Part shown: piece by piece, positions 1 to 10,879 of the stretch
Position numbering within the stretch: position 1 is the first letter of the stretch
How the letters are laid out: each line of letters begins with the position of its first letter
Assembly: GCF_024323335.1 (NCBI RefSeq)
Contig: NC_066583.1
Span: forward strand, 364,765,877-364,829,876
Reading direction: 5' to 3'
Length of the DNA stretch: 64,000 bases
Source of the DNA: Lathyrus oleraceus
Lineage: Eukaryota > Streptophyta > Magnoliopsida > Fabales > Fabaceae
Made by a program: the position numbers and the translations under genes
The notes under the pieces: generated by a model
Seen by the model: only the letters and a program-made list of their open reading frames with translations
Database searches by the model: none
Told to the model about the DNA's origin: nothing

Positions 1-982
1 TAATGCTGAAGAACAACACGGCCACCCGTGTGCCACCACACGACCGTGTTGATTGAACGCAGCTTGGAAAACCTAATTTTTGCTGTGTGAACCGATTCTG
101 CTCATTAAGGGTAGTTTGGACCTTTAGCTTGGAAGAGAGTCATCTGAAGCTATAAGAAGGCTTGGAAGAGAAAGAAGAGGACACCTTTTGACAGACGAAC
201 AAAAGCATTGCATTGGAGAAGATAGTGAATACGACGGATTTGAAGACGGCGAGATTCAAGGGTATCAACCATTGAAGATCAAACTCTCCTAATTCTTTGT
301 AATGTCTAATCTTTACTTTATGAGTTCTTTAAGTACTATGAGAGGCTAAACCCCCTGATGCTAGGGGGTGGTCCTGATGTTATCACATGTTATGAATTTG
401 AACCTATGATTTCTTGATTACTATGTTACGTATTTCAATTCAATTGTGTGATGTTATTATGCTTTTGTATCAGACAAATACAAATTGATCTATGACTTCC
501 AATAACAGGATTGTGATTGGTAGGGTTTTCACACAATTGGGTTTATGAATGCATCATCTAGGACTAGTAACTTTCGTAAATCACCGTAAACCTTGATATT
601 TTGTATGATTAAAACCAATGATTAATTGAATGGACATTTGAGTGAGAGTTGGTAGTTTAATAGTTTCTTCCTTAAGGACTTAAGTAAGAACATACCAGAG
701 GTTAGGTGATTGAATGTTTCATATGTATTAAAGAAATCGGGACTGAATTCATAACCGGTTAACTCAACCACTCACCCTAGCATCTTTTATCTTAATCAAT
801 TATTTCTACTATTTTTGTGTTTACGATTATAAATTCCAAAACAACCAAACCATTATCTTTTTGTTCTGGTAGAATCGAATTAAAATAAGTAATTCCTACG
901 CAATCCTTGAGATCGATACTTGGAAATAAAACTCCTTATTACTACATCGGTAAAAATAGTACACTTGCTATTTTTCCGATCA
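1..982 (+). repeat. AthA 5' LTR (3' two thirds)
   Basis: This matches 25894-26875 base for base with roughly 7-8 substitutions by eye (constant offset 25893). It ends at CCGATCA, six bases before the PBS. Positions 14-51 hold one imperfect palindrome of the family described for the 3' LTR. Confidence 0.93.
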
Positions 983-988
983 AGTTTT

Positions 989-1006
989 TGGCGCCGTTGC
1001 CGGGGA
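989..1006 (+). promoter_or_regulatory. AthA primer-binding site, tRNA-Asp type
   Basis: TGGCGCCGTTGCCGGGGA is complementary to the 3' end of plant tRNA-Asp. This primer is common in the Athila lineage. It lies six bases after the 5' LTR. Confidence 0.85.
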
Positions 1007-1118
1007 TTGCCAAACTACATATTTTAATTTCTATTCTATCGAAATTTTGTTGCTTGCCAACCAAAATTTTATCTGTGACAATTTTGTTATTCAATTCTGA
1101 TATTTGTCTAACTTGTGT

Positions 1119-2657
1119 ATGCGAGGTAAGGCCTCAGCAGATTTTTCTTTTGACGTAGATCCAGAAAGAACTCTTCGAGCTAGACTGAGACAAGCCAAGC
1201 GAGAAAAACTGGAATTAGCAGAGAAAGTAGACGAGGAAGTTGTTTCGGTGCATTCAGAGAATTCAGATTCAGACGCGGAAACAGTTCCTGAAATCATGGC
1301 TGCAAACCCACCACCACCACCAGAGAGACTTCTCGGTGACTATGGTGGAACCAACACTTCGGGTGGTCGTATGACAATTGTAAACCAACCGGTTAATGTC
1401 GACCAATTTCAGTTGCATCCCAGCACAATTAATCAACTCGAAAGGCGGTCCTTTTCTGGAAGAGTGAATGAAGATGCCAACAAGCATCTCCAAAGGTTTT
1501 TAACTATGAGCACAACGCTGAAAATGCCTGGATATAACGAAGAAGCAATAAGGCTTCGTATGTTCCCATTCACTTTAGCAGATGAAGCCGAAGAGTGGTT
1601 CTATTCCTTACCTGCTGGTAGTATCACTACATGGGCGGAGATGGAAACAGCATTCTTGCATGAATATTTTCCTGCATCAGTGTCACTGAGAAAAAGATAC
1701 GAGATCCTAAACTTCAAGCAGAAGGAGGGTGAGTCACTAGGAGATGCCTATAAAAGATTCAAGAGAATTCTAGTGGGTTGTCCTACTCACAACATGGATG
1801 AAACTGAGCAGATGCAAATGTTTGTCAATGGTCTTCGAATTCAAACAAGACAAATCCTTGATTCAGCAGCTGGTGGCTCAGCTAACTTTGCAACAGCCAC
1901 CGGTATGAAGAAGATAATTGAAGCTATTGCCTCGAACGAGCATTTAGATTTATATGACAGGGTATCAAGCAAATCTGCAGTTATTGACTTAAAGCTGGAA
2001 ACAAATAAACAGGTGAAAATTGAAGAAGCTGTTGCTGCGGATGTAGAGAAAAGGTTGAGAGCACTAAACATAGGTGCTCAGAAAGTGGCTCAAGTGCAAC
2101 AGGCACCGAGTGAAGTGTGTGACATTTGCAATGGACCACACATTACGGTTCATTGTTTTGCAACACCGCAACAGATCGAAGATATAAAATTTTTAAAGCA
2201 GAACAATCCCTACTCCAACACATACAATCCAGGGTGGAAAAATCATCCCAATTTTGCATGGAAAGATCAAAGAGGGAACGTGCAACAGTAGGCACAGGGT
2301 CAATATCAAAATCAATATCAGCAGCAGCAACAACAGGTACCTAAGAAGGCAGATTGGAAGATTGCAATTGAAAAGATGGCAGCTCAAAATATGCAATTTG
2401 AAGAAGAGACTAGAAACAATCAGAAGAATACCACCGCCTCCCTAAGGAATCTCGAAGTTCAACTGGGACAGATAGCACAGCAACTGGCAAGTTCTCGAAC
2501 ACCAGGTTCCCTACCAAGTGAAACAGTTCAAAATTCGAGAGGTCAGGAGAATGTTAATATTGTCACGACAACAGAGAAAAAGGTTGCTAAAAAGAAAAAA
2601 ATTATATCACAGAGCGAGCCGACTAAAGAAGAAACTACAAAAAAACTAAACCGGTGA
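1119..2657 (+). pseudogene. AthA gag (decayed)
   Basis: The first in-frame ATG is at 1119. The frame is open to a TAG at 2289-2291, resumes in the same frame and closes with TGA at 2655-2657. The retrotransposon gag domain spans roughly residues 110-270, with motifs such as EEWFYSLPAGSITTWAEME and FVNGLR. A knuckle-like CDICNGPHITVHC follows near 2118-2156. The segment after the TAG is glutamine-rich, then lysine-rich, as in the gag-protease linker of Athila elements. The product would form virus-like particles in the cytoplasm. The internal stop and the frame change into protease make it non-functional as annotated. Confidence 0.85.
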
Positions 2658-3532
2658 TTAAGTTGCCCTACCCTCAGAGAATGACAAAGAAGGAACCTAG
2701 TGAGTCGGACTTGGAGAAATTCATGACAATGTTTAAAAGGATTTAGGGTCATATGGCTTTGTTTGAAGCACTTGAAAGGATGCCCATGTACAAGAAATTC
2801 GTGGAAGAGGTAATGGCTGAAAAGAAACCAACCACTGAAGAACAGGTATCTGGTAAGGAACAATATAATGCAAACTCCCTGGAGCAGAACATTCCTAACA
2901 AACAGAAGGATCCAGGAACCGTCACAGTACCATGCACAATCAAAGAAAGAACCTTCAAAAAGGTACTAATAGATTCGGGAGCTAGTGTGAATCTGATGCC
3001 ATTATCGGTCTATCACAGGCTGGGTATTAAAAACATCAGTGATATAAAGACAAAACTGAAGCTTGCGGATCACTCAAGAAAAGATGCATATGGTATAGCT
3101 GAAGATGTGCTGGTAACAATAGCGGACTTGACTTTCCCAGTCGATTTTGTAATCCTAGACATACCTGAAGACAATGAGGCACCCATCATTCTGGGTCGAC
3201 CTTTCATGAAGACGAGTCGATGCAAGCTCGACATGGATGAGTGCACGTTAACCTTGAAAGCTCACAACAAGGAAATAACATTGAATGCTATTGAAAACCA
3301 GGAGATGGAGGAAGATACAAAATCTCAATATCAAGTAGGCTTAATCAGGACATTGAATACTATCAAAGGCTCACCACTGCCAGTAGCCACCCAAAATGGA
3401 AAGATTTCGAACACTGAAAGGATAGTTAAAAAGGAATCGTGGCACAAAGGAGTACACACTGATAAAAGAGACAACGTCCGTGTTGTAGACAAGAGGTGCA
3501 ACAAGGTTTTTAACCTGAAATACCCCCCATGA
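2648..3532 (+). pseudogene. AthA aspartic protease region
   Basis: The reading frame is shifted relative to gag at an A-rich run near 2639-2646, and a TAG lies at 2744-2746. The rest is open to TGA at 3530-3532. The catalytic motif LIDSGASVNLMP lies near 2961-2996 and the flap/C-terminal motif ILGRPF near 3189-3206, both standard for Ty3/gypsy protease. It normally processes Gag-Pol in the particle. Eighteen bases after the stop, Ogre-1 begins. No RT frame exists on either side of Ogre-1 in AthA. Confidence 0.85.
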
Positions 3533-3545
3533 TAAGGGAAATGAA

Positions 3546-3550
3546 CCGTC
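3546..3550. repeat. Target site duplication CCGTC, left of Ogre-1
   Basis: CCGTC directly precedes TGTCGCAG at 3551. The same five bases follow the right end at 23807-23811. The duplication proves that 3551 and 23806 are the true borders of one insertion. Confidence 0.9.
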
Positions 3551-4337
3551 TGTCGCAGCCTAAAAAATACAAAGGGTGCGAAAAAACAACCGGCGAGAAA
3601 GAAGTGACAGAAGAGTCGCCACCGTGCGTTATTTATCCCAAAGGAGGGAAAGGAAACGCTCGAAGTAAACCTGAAGAGAGGAAAGGAAAAGACAAGGTCT
3701 CGCAACCAAATCTTGGGTTCGGGAGTCGATTATGCGAAGGGAAGGTATTAGCACCCCTACGCATCCGTAGTACTCTACGGGATCCACTCTTGTTGTTCTT
3801 GTCTAAAGGGTGTGTGTTTATCTAATGTACTATTTACTAAAAGGGTCAAGGAAAATGACTCGCACGGATGTCGCATCCATTGCATACGTATCTCATCTGA
3901 ATATGAGAATCAGAGTCTTCGTAGCTCGGGTACCTATGGGTGAAAGAGATGTGTGCTCGCCAAGACATCGCGTCTTATGCCTACATATCTCATCTGGAAT
4001 GAGAATCAGAGCATAACGTAGTTCAGCTAACTACGAGAATAAGGGTCTCGATTGCAACTAGGGCAAGAGAAAGGGAATGTCTCGATCGCAACGAGGGCGA
4101 GAGAAAAGAATCGCAACGAGGGCGAAAACAAACAAATATTAGTTGTTAGTTGTTAGTCAAACTCGGCAAGACATCGCATCTTGTGCCTACGTATCTCATC
4201 TGAACATGAGAATCAGAGTTGCCGTAGTTCGGCTACATAGGGATTGCCATCTGAACATGGACTTACAAAGGAGGACACCAATTGTGTCAAAGGAGAGTGG
4301 GCAATGTGTTCACGTCCTAGCAGTAGGTGTCGCAGCT
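3551..4337 (-). repeat. Ogre-1 LTR-A, truncated to 787 bp
   Basis: This matches 5554-6340 with about five substitutions. It then jumps, inside a shared GCTC (4335-4338), into internal sequence that matches 17278 onward. The four-base microhomology points to an illegitimate deletion that removed about 4.5 kb of LTR and most of one internal region. Confidence 0.92.
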
Positions 4338-5553
4338 CCTACTTTAACCCCTTCCACCGGAGCTGCATCCTTGATCTGAATTGACTCAAAGGCCTGACAG
4401 AGAGTCTCATGAATTTCACCTTCTACCTCTACGTACTTGAAGGTAGACAGGTTACTTACCAGTATGTCCTCCTCACCACAGACGGTGACAATTCTTCCAT
4501 TGACTGGGAACTTGATCTTCTGATGTAAAGTTGAAGAGACTGCCCCAGCATTGTGACATGTTATGGGATATGCAAATGCACTGACATGTTTATCAATTCC
4601 AAAAGGCATTCTACCCCCTTGATTCCAGTCTCACATTTGATAAACGGTGTAAGAAGAAAATCCCGACTAGAATCAAGAAGAAGATATGAACCCCTGGGAA
4701 TAGATAAACATGTGTTAAATGATATGAATGCAGAATGATGTGATGCAATGCAGTGACATGAAAATCAGGACTGCTGTATCTGCTTGAACATCTGTCGGGT
4801 TGCACTGTCTGAAGAGAAAACCCACTGAAGAATATAATATAAGATCAAAACTCTGCTCCAGAAAACCAGGTTGGTTGGAGGTTAAGGTTCCCTGAATTTA
4901 GCCCGCCCCTCACTGGTAGGTTCTAAGAACAGAAGTTTGCCAGCTTCAGCCCTTTAGTCGAGAATAATACATTTACCACTGAAGGTTTGGCATTATTACG
5001 GGATAAAAGACCTCTGCTGACTCCCCTCAACAGGATATCCTAAAGCAAGTTCCCAGTCTCGGGGTCCTCGGATTGAGCAGCGAGAATGCGCCCACCAGAG
5101 CTAACATAAACGCGTCTAGGAGGAGAGGCCTCGACTGAGTTCTCGGGAAATGATCACCAGAGTCGACGATTTCTAAAGGAATATCTGTCGTTATGGAACA
5201 CCCATAGGACAAAATATATCCAACAGAAACCTCGTCTGGAATGTGGGTCTCATGAACGACTTAACGTAGCAACATGCCACGCAAGCCTCATGACTATCCA
5301 CTCTAACACCTATGTGTACACTCAAGCCTGGGTAGTGGGCTTATCTCTCATAGAACAGTCCCAACCCAACAAACAAACAACCCACAGAACCCACAGATAC
5401 AGCAAACATATGTACATGAATGCAATAAGGTAGAGCAGGTAAATGCTGAAAATAAATAACTGTACAAAAGAATAAACACCCAACAAACAAGAAACCTACA
5501 AAAGCTAGGAGGGACTCGCTTAGGGAAACCGGGTCCCCAGCAGAGTCGCCAGC
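4338..5553 (-). pseudogene. Second, truncated Ogre-1 internal copy (protease fragment, leader, PBS)
   Basis: This matches 17281-18496 at a constant offset of 12943, apparently without differences. It contains the minus-strand protease fragment from 4609 to 4338 (starting MPFGIDKH) broken by the microhomology join, then the leader and a PBS at 5534-5551. The shared internal deletion shows that both copies come from one already defective element. Confidence 0.9.
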
Positions 5554-6525
5554 TGTCGCAGCCTAAAAAATACAAAGGGTGCGAAAAAACAACCGGCGAG
5601 AAAGAAGTGACAGAAGAGTCGCCACCGTGCGTTATTTATCCCAAAGGAGGGAAAGGAAACGCTCGAAGGAAACCTGAAGAGAGGAAAGGAAAAGACAAGG
5701 TCTCGCAACCAAATCTTGGGTTCGGGAGTCGATTATGCGAAGGGAAGGTATTAGCACCCCTACGCATCCGTAGTACTCTACGGGATCCACTCTTGTTGTT
5801 CTTGTCTAAAGGGTGTGTGTTTATCTAATGTACTATTTACTAAAAGGGTCAAGGAAAATGACTCGCACGGATGTCGCATCCATTGCATACGTATCTCATC
5901 TGAATATGAGAATCAGAGTCTTCGTAGCTCGGGTACCTATGGGTGAAAGAGATGTGTGCTCGCCAAGACATCGCGTCTTATGCCTACATATCTCATCTGG
6001 AGTGAGAATCAGAGCATAACGTAGTTCAGCTAACTACGAGAATAAGGGTCTCGATTGCAACTAGGGCAAGAGAAAGGGAATGTCTCGATCGCAACGAGGG
6101 CGAGAGAAAAGAATCGCAACGAGGGCGAAAACAAACAAAGATTAGTTGTTAGTTGTTAGTCAAACTCGGCAAGACATCGCATCTTGTGCCTACGTATCTC
6201 ATCTGAACATGAGAATCAGAGTTGCCGTAGTTCGGCTACATAGGGATTGCCATCTGAACATGGACTTATAAAGGAGGACACCAGTTGTGTCAAAGGAGAG
6301 TGGGCAATGTGTTCACGTCCTAGCAGTAGGTGTCGCAGCTCGCTGAATCGAGTCTTAGGCAGTTACCTCTTTGCAATAGAACGGACTACATGCCACAAGA
6401 TCGGAGACGCTCGGAAAGGTCTAGAAGTGGGGGAAGCTCTGCCCTAGAGTTGTCATGCAATATGCATTTAAGTGTTAGGATTTACAAATGGGAATATCTA
6501 CCTAATGTTAGCATGCAAAGAATAA

Positions 6526-6665
6526 GGGAATCCTATCTATGTTATCATACAAAAGGATATGGGAATCCTACCTATGTTATCATACAAAAGGATATGGGAA
6601 TCCTACCTATGTTATCATACAAAAGGATATGGGAATCCTACCTATGTTATCATACAAAGGGTTCT
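6526..6665. repeat. 35-bp tandem repeat in Ogre-1 LTR-B
   Basis: GGGAATCC recurs at 6526, 6561, 6596 and 6631, a strict 35-bp period, preceded by a degenerate unit near 6490. The identical array is at 19469-19608 in LTR-C, so it predates the insertion. Confidence 0.9.
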
Positions 6666-7078
6666 ATCTAATGGGTGCTACCTAATCGGAACAAGAATTG
6701 ACGAGTGGAGCAAGGAGAAGTGTTAGGGATAAGGGTAGATGGCGATGCATGAAGCAATCGACTTACAAGGTTGATGGCGATGCATAAAGCAATCGACTTA
6801 CAAAAGGGTGGATGAATACGTGCTGGTTCTGTTAGGTTTTGAAAAATGATTACTCGACGTTGGATCGAGGTTTTGATCTTGCTTTGAAATGGTTATCGAA
6901 TGTTCATTTCAATTCTTGTATTAACAGATGAATAAAGAATGAAAGAATAAATATTATACATTTCATGGGAGAGGGATACATTTGTTATGAATGGGGGTTG
7001 TCAAAAATCATGAAATAATTAAATCGGGCCCAAACAACAAAATGATGCGAAATATGAGTGTAAGTGCAAGAGAACCGG

Positions 7079-7156
7079 CTCATTGTAAGAAAGCCCAAGA
7101 GTAAGCTATGTGAGGTTGATGGCGATGCTTAAAAAGCAATCGACTTACAAGGGTGT
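7079..7156. repeat. Block conserved between Ogre-1 and Ogre-2 LTRs
   Basis: About 78 bp starting CTCATTGTAAGAAAGCCC are almost identical to 37022-37099 in the Ogre-2 LTR, while the sequence on either side is hard to align. The third copy is at 20022-20099. It holds the motif GATGGCGATGC followed by CAATCGACTTACAAG. This motif is also repeated at 6730-6810. Confidence 0.85.
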
Positions 7157-8099
7157 GGAAAAATGGGCTCGATATTAAATCGAGAAAAATATGATTTTTA
7201 TAGTTTAAAAATGGTTTTGAATGAATGATTGAAATTAAAAAAAGATTTGTGTTATTAAATAATAATGAAACCATGAGTATATAATAAAACATAAACATAA
7301 AAAATATTAAAAGAAATAAAATGCTAAAAAAAATGCTACATATGAGTATTGAACCCACCCCACTCAAGGCTACAAAAACCACCCCTCTCCACCAGGCCAT
7401 GAACTACCAGTTGTCAAGCTAAGACAAACAAGAGGATATAATGGAAATTGAAAATTATCTAATGAAAACAGCGAAAAAAACAAATATGGGCTGCTTGATT
7501 TGAATTAAGTAAAGCCCAAAAGGACAACTTGGGTCGTCCGGGTTTGGGTCGGAGAGGACCCGTTCCATTGTTTATTGGCCCCAATAGAGAACCGCCAAGG
7601 GAACCAAAGAGATAAGCCCTAGCCGCAAGGCTGTCGGGCAATAACAGAGGAAACGACAACCATTAATTCTTGGTTGTCACTTTTAATGAAAAGCCACCGA
7701 AATGAAAGGCCAAAAGCTGCCTATGGACACATATATCAATTCCTAACAAACAGGTTTTTAATTGTTTTAAATGTAAATTAAAAGGACATTAACATCATTT
7801 AACTATTTTTTAAAGGAAAACAGACTATCCAAAACGAGGAAAACTTTTCCTCTTTCAAACACAGATCCAACGGCCAACAGAGAGGAAAGTTAAAACGGTG
7901 AGGAAAATGCAAAAAACAAAAACCAAACATAAACATGGAAGAAGGACGGTGATGAAGCGCATATCCAAAAGAATGGAAAGCAAAGACCAAACCAGAACCA
8001 AACTTATGCTTACCTTTTCACGAAGAGATCGACGGTGATGTTGGATCCTCTTAACTCCGACACGTTTTGATTCTCCGGCGGCGTCCAAATGAAACCTTC

Positions 8100-10100
8100 A
8101 CGTCTTCTCGGATAAAAAGCACAAAGTCTAGGTTATCTCCCTCTTCTCTTTCTTTGATTCCGTTAGGGTTTTGCCATTTTCGCCTTCTTGTCGTCGAAGG
8201 ATTGTTAGGTTTTTTTCGCCGCTAATTCCTCTCTTTTTTCTCCACTGATTCATTTTCTATTTATGCTTTACAAATTAGGGTTTCAATTGGTGTCTTTGGT
8301 ATTCCAGAAGAGTAACTCTGCAAAGCACTTTGGATGTTCAGAAATTGGATTGACCTCTTTGATGCTAGGTTCGAAAATGGTAATCTGAACCTTCTTACTT
8401 TCTTGCTCTGTTTTGACTTCATGCCAATTTGGGATATTTCTGGATTTTTACAGCTTTGGCTAATTAACTTGTGTTTTTTTGTTTTACCACAGTGAAAAAA
8501 TGGAGCATTGGTTTGATTTTCTCATTCCCGCTGAGTCCGCGATAGCAGCAGCAACATAAAGTTGGTTGGTGGGAATTTCACGAATGTAGTCGTTTGCGAC
8601 ATTCAACAGGTGAGAAATCTGTTCCTTCCATTGATATAACTCTTGCGTTGTGAACTTTGATTTTCTGCTACTGTTGGTTCTGGTTTGGATTTTCACAGGG
8701 AAACAGGACCAGGAGTGCAACTGTTACAAGTATTGGTGGTCACAACCGCTTCTGATATTGATCCAGGGATGTTTCGATTTGGAGGTCTGATGTAGTTTTA
8801 GGAAAAGCTGAGACGAGATTAAGATAGAAGATGTTAAGAGGTTTATTTTGATGGAATTATGGTTCGTTTTAGCTCAGCTCTGTTGCCTCCGGTTCCGGCG
8901 CGACAAAGCAAGGTTCTGGCGAGTGGACTGCTTGTGGATGTTAATGACCATGGTTGTCATATTTGTAGCAGGTCATGACTGGTCTGCAAGGCTTCCTCTA
9001 AATTACTGTAGCAAGCTAAGGTCATGGTGCATTGATGCTTTAGCTACAACTGATACACTACAGGTTTGTTTGTGATGCATTGTGAATTGGTTGGCCTGTT
9101 TGCATGATGACTGTTGGTATGGCTTGTTAGCACTCATGTCTTTAGATATTTTGTTTTGATTACAGGCCAGTTGCAGTAGACTTGTGGTATGCCGTCATCT
9201 AAAACTTGGAATGCATTTGTCTGTTTTTGTGCCATAGCTGAACCAAGGTAGAGTTTCTATTGCTCAAGGTTGATGTTGGCTTAAAATCTTTGATTGTGTT
9301 AGGTCTACCGCATAACTTGTGTGATTCAGGATGGTCTATTTGCATCATCATGCCTTTGGTTGCTCCGCATTGCAAGTTGTGAATTAGTTAACTGCTTGTT
9401 ATGATTTTGGGTTTGTGCCATTATTATGGTTCATATGTTGCAGATTCACCTTGTAGGTTGTTTTGGTCTTGGCATTTAGTGATGATGGCAAGAGTGCAGG
9501 CATAGTGTGGCAAGGCGAACAAGGTTGATGGCATATGTTTATAATGGAGAATGGTGCTTATGATTACAGATTTAATACCAGTTGGATGGGTCAAAACCAC
9601 AGGCCATGTAGTCATGATCAAGGTAAGCTTTATCCATTAGCTCATGCCTTTGGATGATGGAATATGATGGTGCATAATTTCCTTGTTTCTGTTTGAGGTT
9701 TATGGCAATGTATCAACTGGTTTTGCAGGCTGTTGCTGCTACTTGGTGGCAAAATCATGGCTGCTGCAGAAATTTAATGACAGGATGTTATCCATGTGCA
9801 GTCACGACCAAACTCAAACATCCTTGGCCAATGCAAGTGCAATATCTAGTGTGGTTGTAATGCTTGGTTATAGTAGTTGCGGGACCTTGCTTAGCAATGC
9901 AGAACCAATGGTTGGCCAAGCCAAAATGACAATTCAAGACAAGTTGCACATGAGGTTAACATGAGATAAGTTACTTGGCCAAGAAGATACAAAGTCAAAC
10001 TCATCACACAAGACTCTTGGATGGTGAATCAAGGCTAAAATGGATTAGATTAGGTTTAAGAGCTTGGAATTAGGTTGTATATGTTGTAGTTGAGGGGATA
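8100..10100 (+). other. Gene-like segment inside Ogre-1 LTR-B
   Basis: Read on the plus strand, antisense to the element, 8130-8280 is a C/T-rich leader with GTTAGGGTTTTGCC, typical of plant 5' UTRs. It is followed by several intron-like borders: acceptors TTTACCACAG (near 8492), TTTTCACAG (8699), TTGATTACAG (9166) and GGTTTTGCAG (9729), and donors such as CAGGTGAG (8608) and AAGGTAAGC (9622). No long protein results. The base composition is close to genic rather than to the A/T-rich rest of the LTR. The same segment is at 21043-23043. A captured transcript or promoter region is inferred. Confidence 0.4.
8541..8633 (-). pseudogene. Possible captured exon fragment, SRP receptor beta-like N-terminus
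   Basis: The minus strand encodes a 78-residue frame (8720-8484). Its middle part reads QWKEQISHLLNVANDYIREI and then the motif IPTNQLYVAAAI. From memory, this resembles the N-terminal, pre-membrane segment of plant signal recognition particle receptor subunit beta. That protein anchors the receptor in the ER membrane and would continue into a transmembrane helix and GTPase. Here the likeness stops after about 31 residues, before any GTPase motif. The second copy is at 21484-21576. The match is to a short stretch only and has not been searched. Confidence 0.35.
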
Positions 10101-10863
10101 GAAATGTAATGGAACATTTATGGCATTTTATTTTGTATGGAACGTGATGAATTGACTTTGTATGGCGTTTTGAATTTAAATGGAAGGTTTATTGGATATT
10201 GTATGGAAATGGTTCTGTATTGATTTGCATGGAAAGTTATGAATGAAAATGTAGTTGATTGTATGGAATGTATAACTATTTGGATGGTTATGGTTTAAAT
10301 TGGTTCCAAATGGATAATCAAAATGGATATGGATTTTGGATATGGAATTAAAAAAAATAGAGTTGGGTTATTGGATTGGAAAAAATGGAGTTAATTGTGG
10401 GTTCAAGGAATTTGGATACTTGATTATAAAAATGGATATGGATTTTTAGGAATAATCCAAGACTAATCTAAATATCAATTTAAATAATAATAACAAATCA
10501 GCAAAAACCAAATAAAAATCAAATTAATCTATAATTCGTTAAAATTACTTTGATATCAACTCTAACATTCATTTGGAAATTAAAATCAATTAGAGTTTGA
10601 ATCATTAGTAAAATAAACAATTAAGATTAAATTGAAATTTGGAATTAAACTTAATTCGAAATTAAAATCAAATTGAAAATTAAAAAAAAAGTCAAATAAT
10701 TAAAATCCATTTTATAATCAAAAACACCATGATCAAGAAGCTAGATAATGACCAATGTCTGTTAAAGAAAAATGGATTTGGGAATGAATGTATGCAAATG
10801 AATTTTAGGCCAAGTGCCAAATAAAAATAAAAAAAAATTCAGGACCAAAATCGGGGTATGACA

Positions 10864-10879
10864 GTTGCCCCTATTTAAG
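10864..10879 (-). promoter_or_regulatory. Ogre-1 polypurine tract
   Basis: On the minus strand AAATAGGGGCAAC abuts the LTR start TGTCATACC, the usual place and composition of the plus-strand primer. Confidence 0.7.

Larger units (their letters stand above)
5554..10863 (-). repeat. Ogre-1 LTR-B (full, 5,310 bp)
   Basis: It runs from TGTCGCAG to GTATGACA in plus orientation and is almost identical to 18497-23806. It has no long ORF. It contains the 35-bp tandem array, a block shared with the Ogre-2 LTR, and the gene-like segment described separately. From 10300 to 10850 it is very A/T-rich. Confidence 0.95.

Noticed and set aside
2630..2660. Programmed -1 frameshift site (A-run followed by C) between AthA gag and protease
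   Set aside because: The heptamer is in the wrong register for slippage and further stops follow, so a simple indel is likelier.
8848..9075. 75-codon plus-strand ORF in the Ogre-1 LTR as a gene
   Set aside because: It ends at an intron-like donor, has no recognised motif and is duplicated only with the LTR.
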